From Sulfuritalea sp. (lineage in GTDB: Bacteria; Pseudomonadota; Gammaproteobacteria; Burkholderiales; Rhodocyclaceae), in contig JADJUP010000027.1 of assembly GCA_016716965.1 (NCBI GenBank), forward strand, positions 19,597-83,596: 64,000 nt of DNA, written 5' to 3'. Positions 63,959 to 64,000 of the stretch are shown one piece after another. The notes beneath the pieces are model-generated. The model worked only from the letters and a program-made list of their open reading frames with translations. It was not told the origin of the DNA and did no database searches. Numbering within the stretch: the stretch's first letter is position 1; every line of letters starts with the position of its first letter. Made by a program: the position numbers and the translations under genes.

Positions 63959-64000
63959 GCTGATCGGCCACAACGATCGCACTGCTCATTGCTGAAAGTC

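Overview
The window is about 64 kb of GC-rich DNA with densely packed, operon-organised genes. It reads as the chromosome of a betaproteobacterium, most likely a member of the Rhodocyclales or a near relative. This rests on the gene orders rimP-nusA-infB-rbfA-truB-rpsO-pnp, rpsF-priB-rpsR-rplI-dnaB and alaA-hom-thrC, on protein similarity as I recognise it, and on a CoA-dependent aromatic operon of the type known from Azoarcus evansii. No plasmid, phage, insertion sequence or CRISPR signature was seen.

Layout. 1-1.5 kb: the 3' part of an M23 peptidase gene, tRNA-Pro(TGG) and dksA. 1.5-10.3 kb (minus strand): the transcription/translation operon from rimP to pnp, with a recognisable promoter and a leader hairpin upstream of rimP. 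10.3-17.1 kb (minus): rluB, scpB, scpA, trpS, a site-2 protease, a YciO-type protein, a PHP phosphoesterase and an alpha/beta hydrolase. 17.2-22.8 kb (minus): a five-gene catabolic operon headed by a two-domain salicylyl-CoA/2-aminobenzoyl-CoA hydroxylase-reductase. 22.9-26.3 kb (plus): rfbBACD for dTDP-L-rhamnose, with rfbA frameshifted as read. 26.4-32.3 kb (plus): parE, an HD-GYP gene, parC and a tiny membrane protein. 32.4-36.3 kb (minus): alaA-hom-thrC. 36.6-44.8 kb (plus): an Mth938-like gene followed by an arn (lipid A aminoarabinose) operon in which ArnA is encoded by two genes, ending in a peroxiredoxin. 44.9-46.3 kb: phoH-like. 46.4-46.7 kb: a 99-bp tandem repeat. 46.7-49.7 kb (minus): dnaB and the rpsF ribosomal operon. 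49.8-51.6 kb: a small membrane protein, rluF and rlmJ. 51.7-64 kb: acyl-CoA/ketone-body metabolism (acetoacetyl-CoA synthetase, thioesterase, ETF-quinone oxidoreductase, hybrid histidine kinase, acyl-CoA dehydrogenase, a CbiM-like protein, etfA, etfB and a divergent TetR regulator).

How it works together. The two acyl-CoA dehydrogenases would pass electrons to EtfAB and on to the quinone pool through EtfD, linking the aromatic and fatty-acid operons to respiration. The rfb and arn operons both modify the cell envelope.

The most striking unexplained signal is a 22-bp motif, AGTCGGCGCYGR-N4-ACGGYR. I found 13 copies at about one per 5 kb, inside unrelated genes in three different reading frames and in three gaps just after stop codons. 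It behaves like a genome-wide DNA-level signal such as an uptake, recombination or segregation sequence. Three G/C-homopolymer tracts (41.1, 43.3 and 57.3-57.6 kb) and the rfbA frameshift look more like sequence-quality problems than biology.
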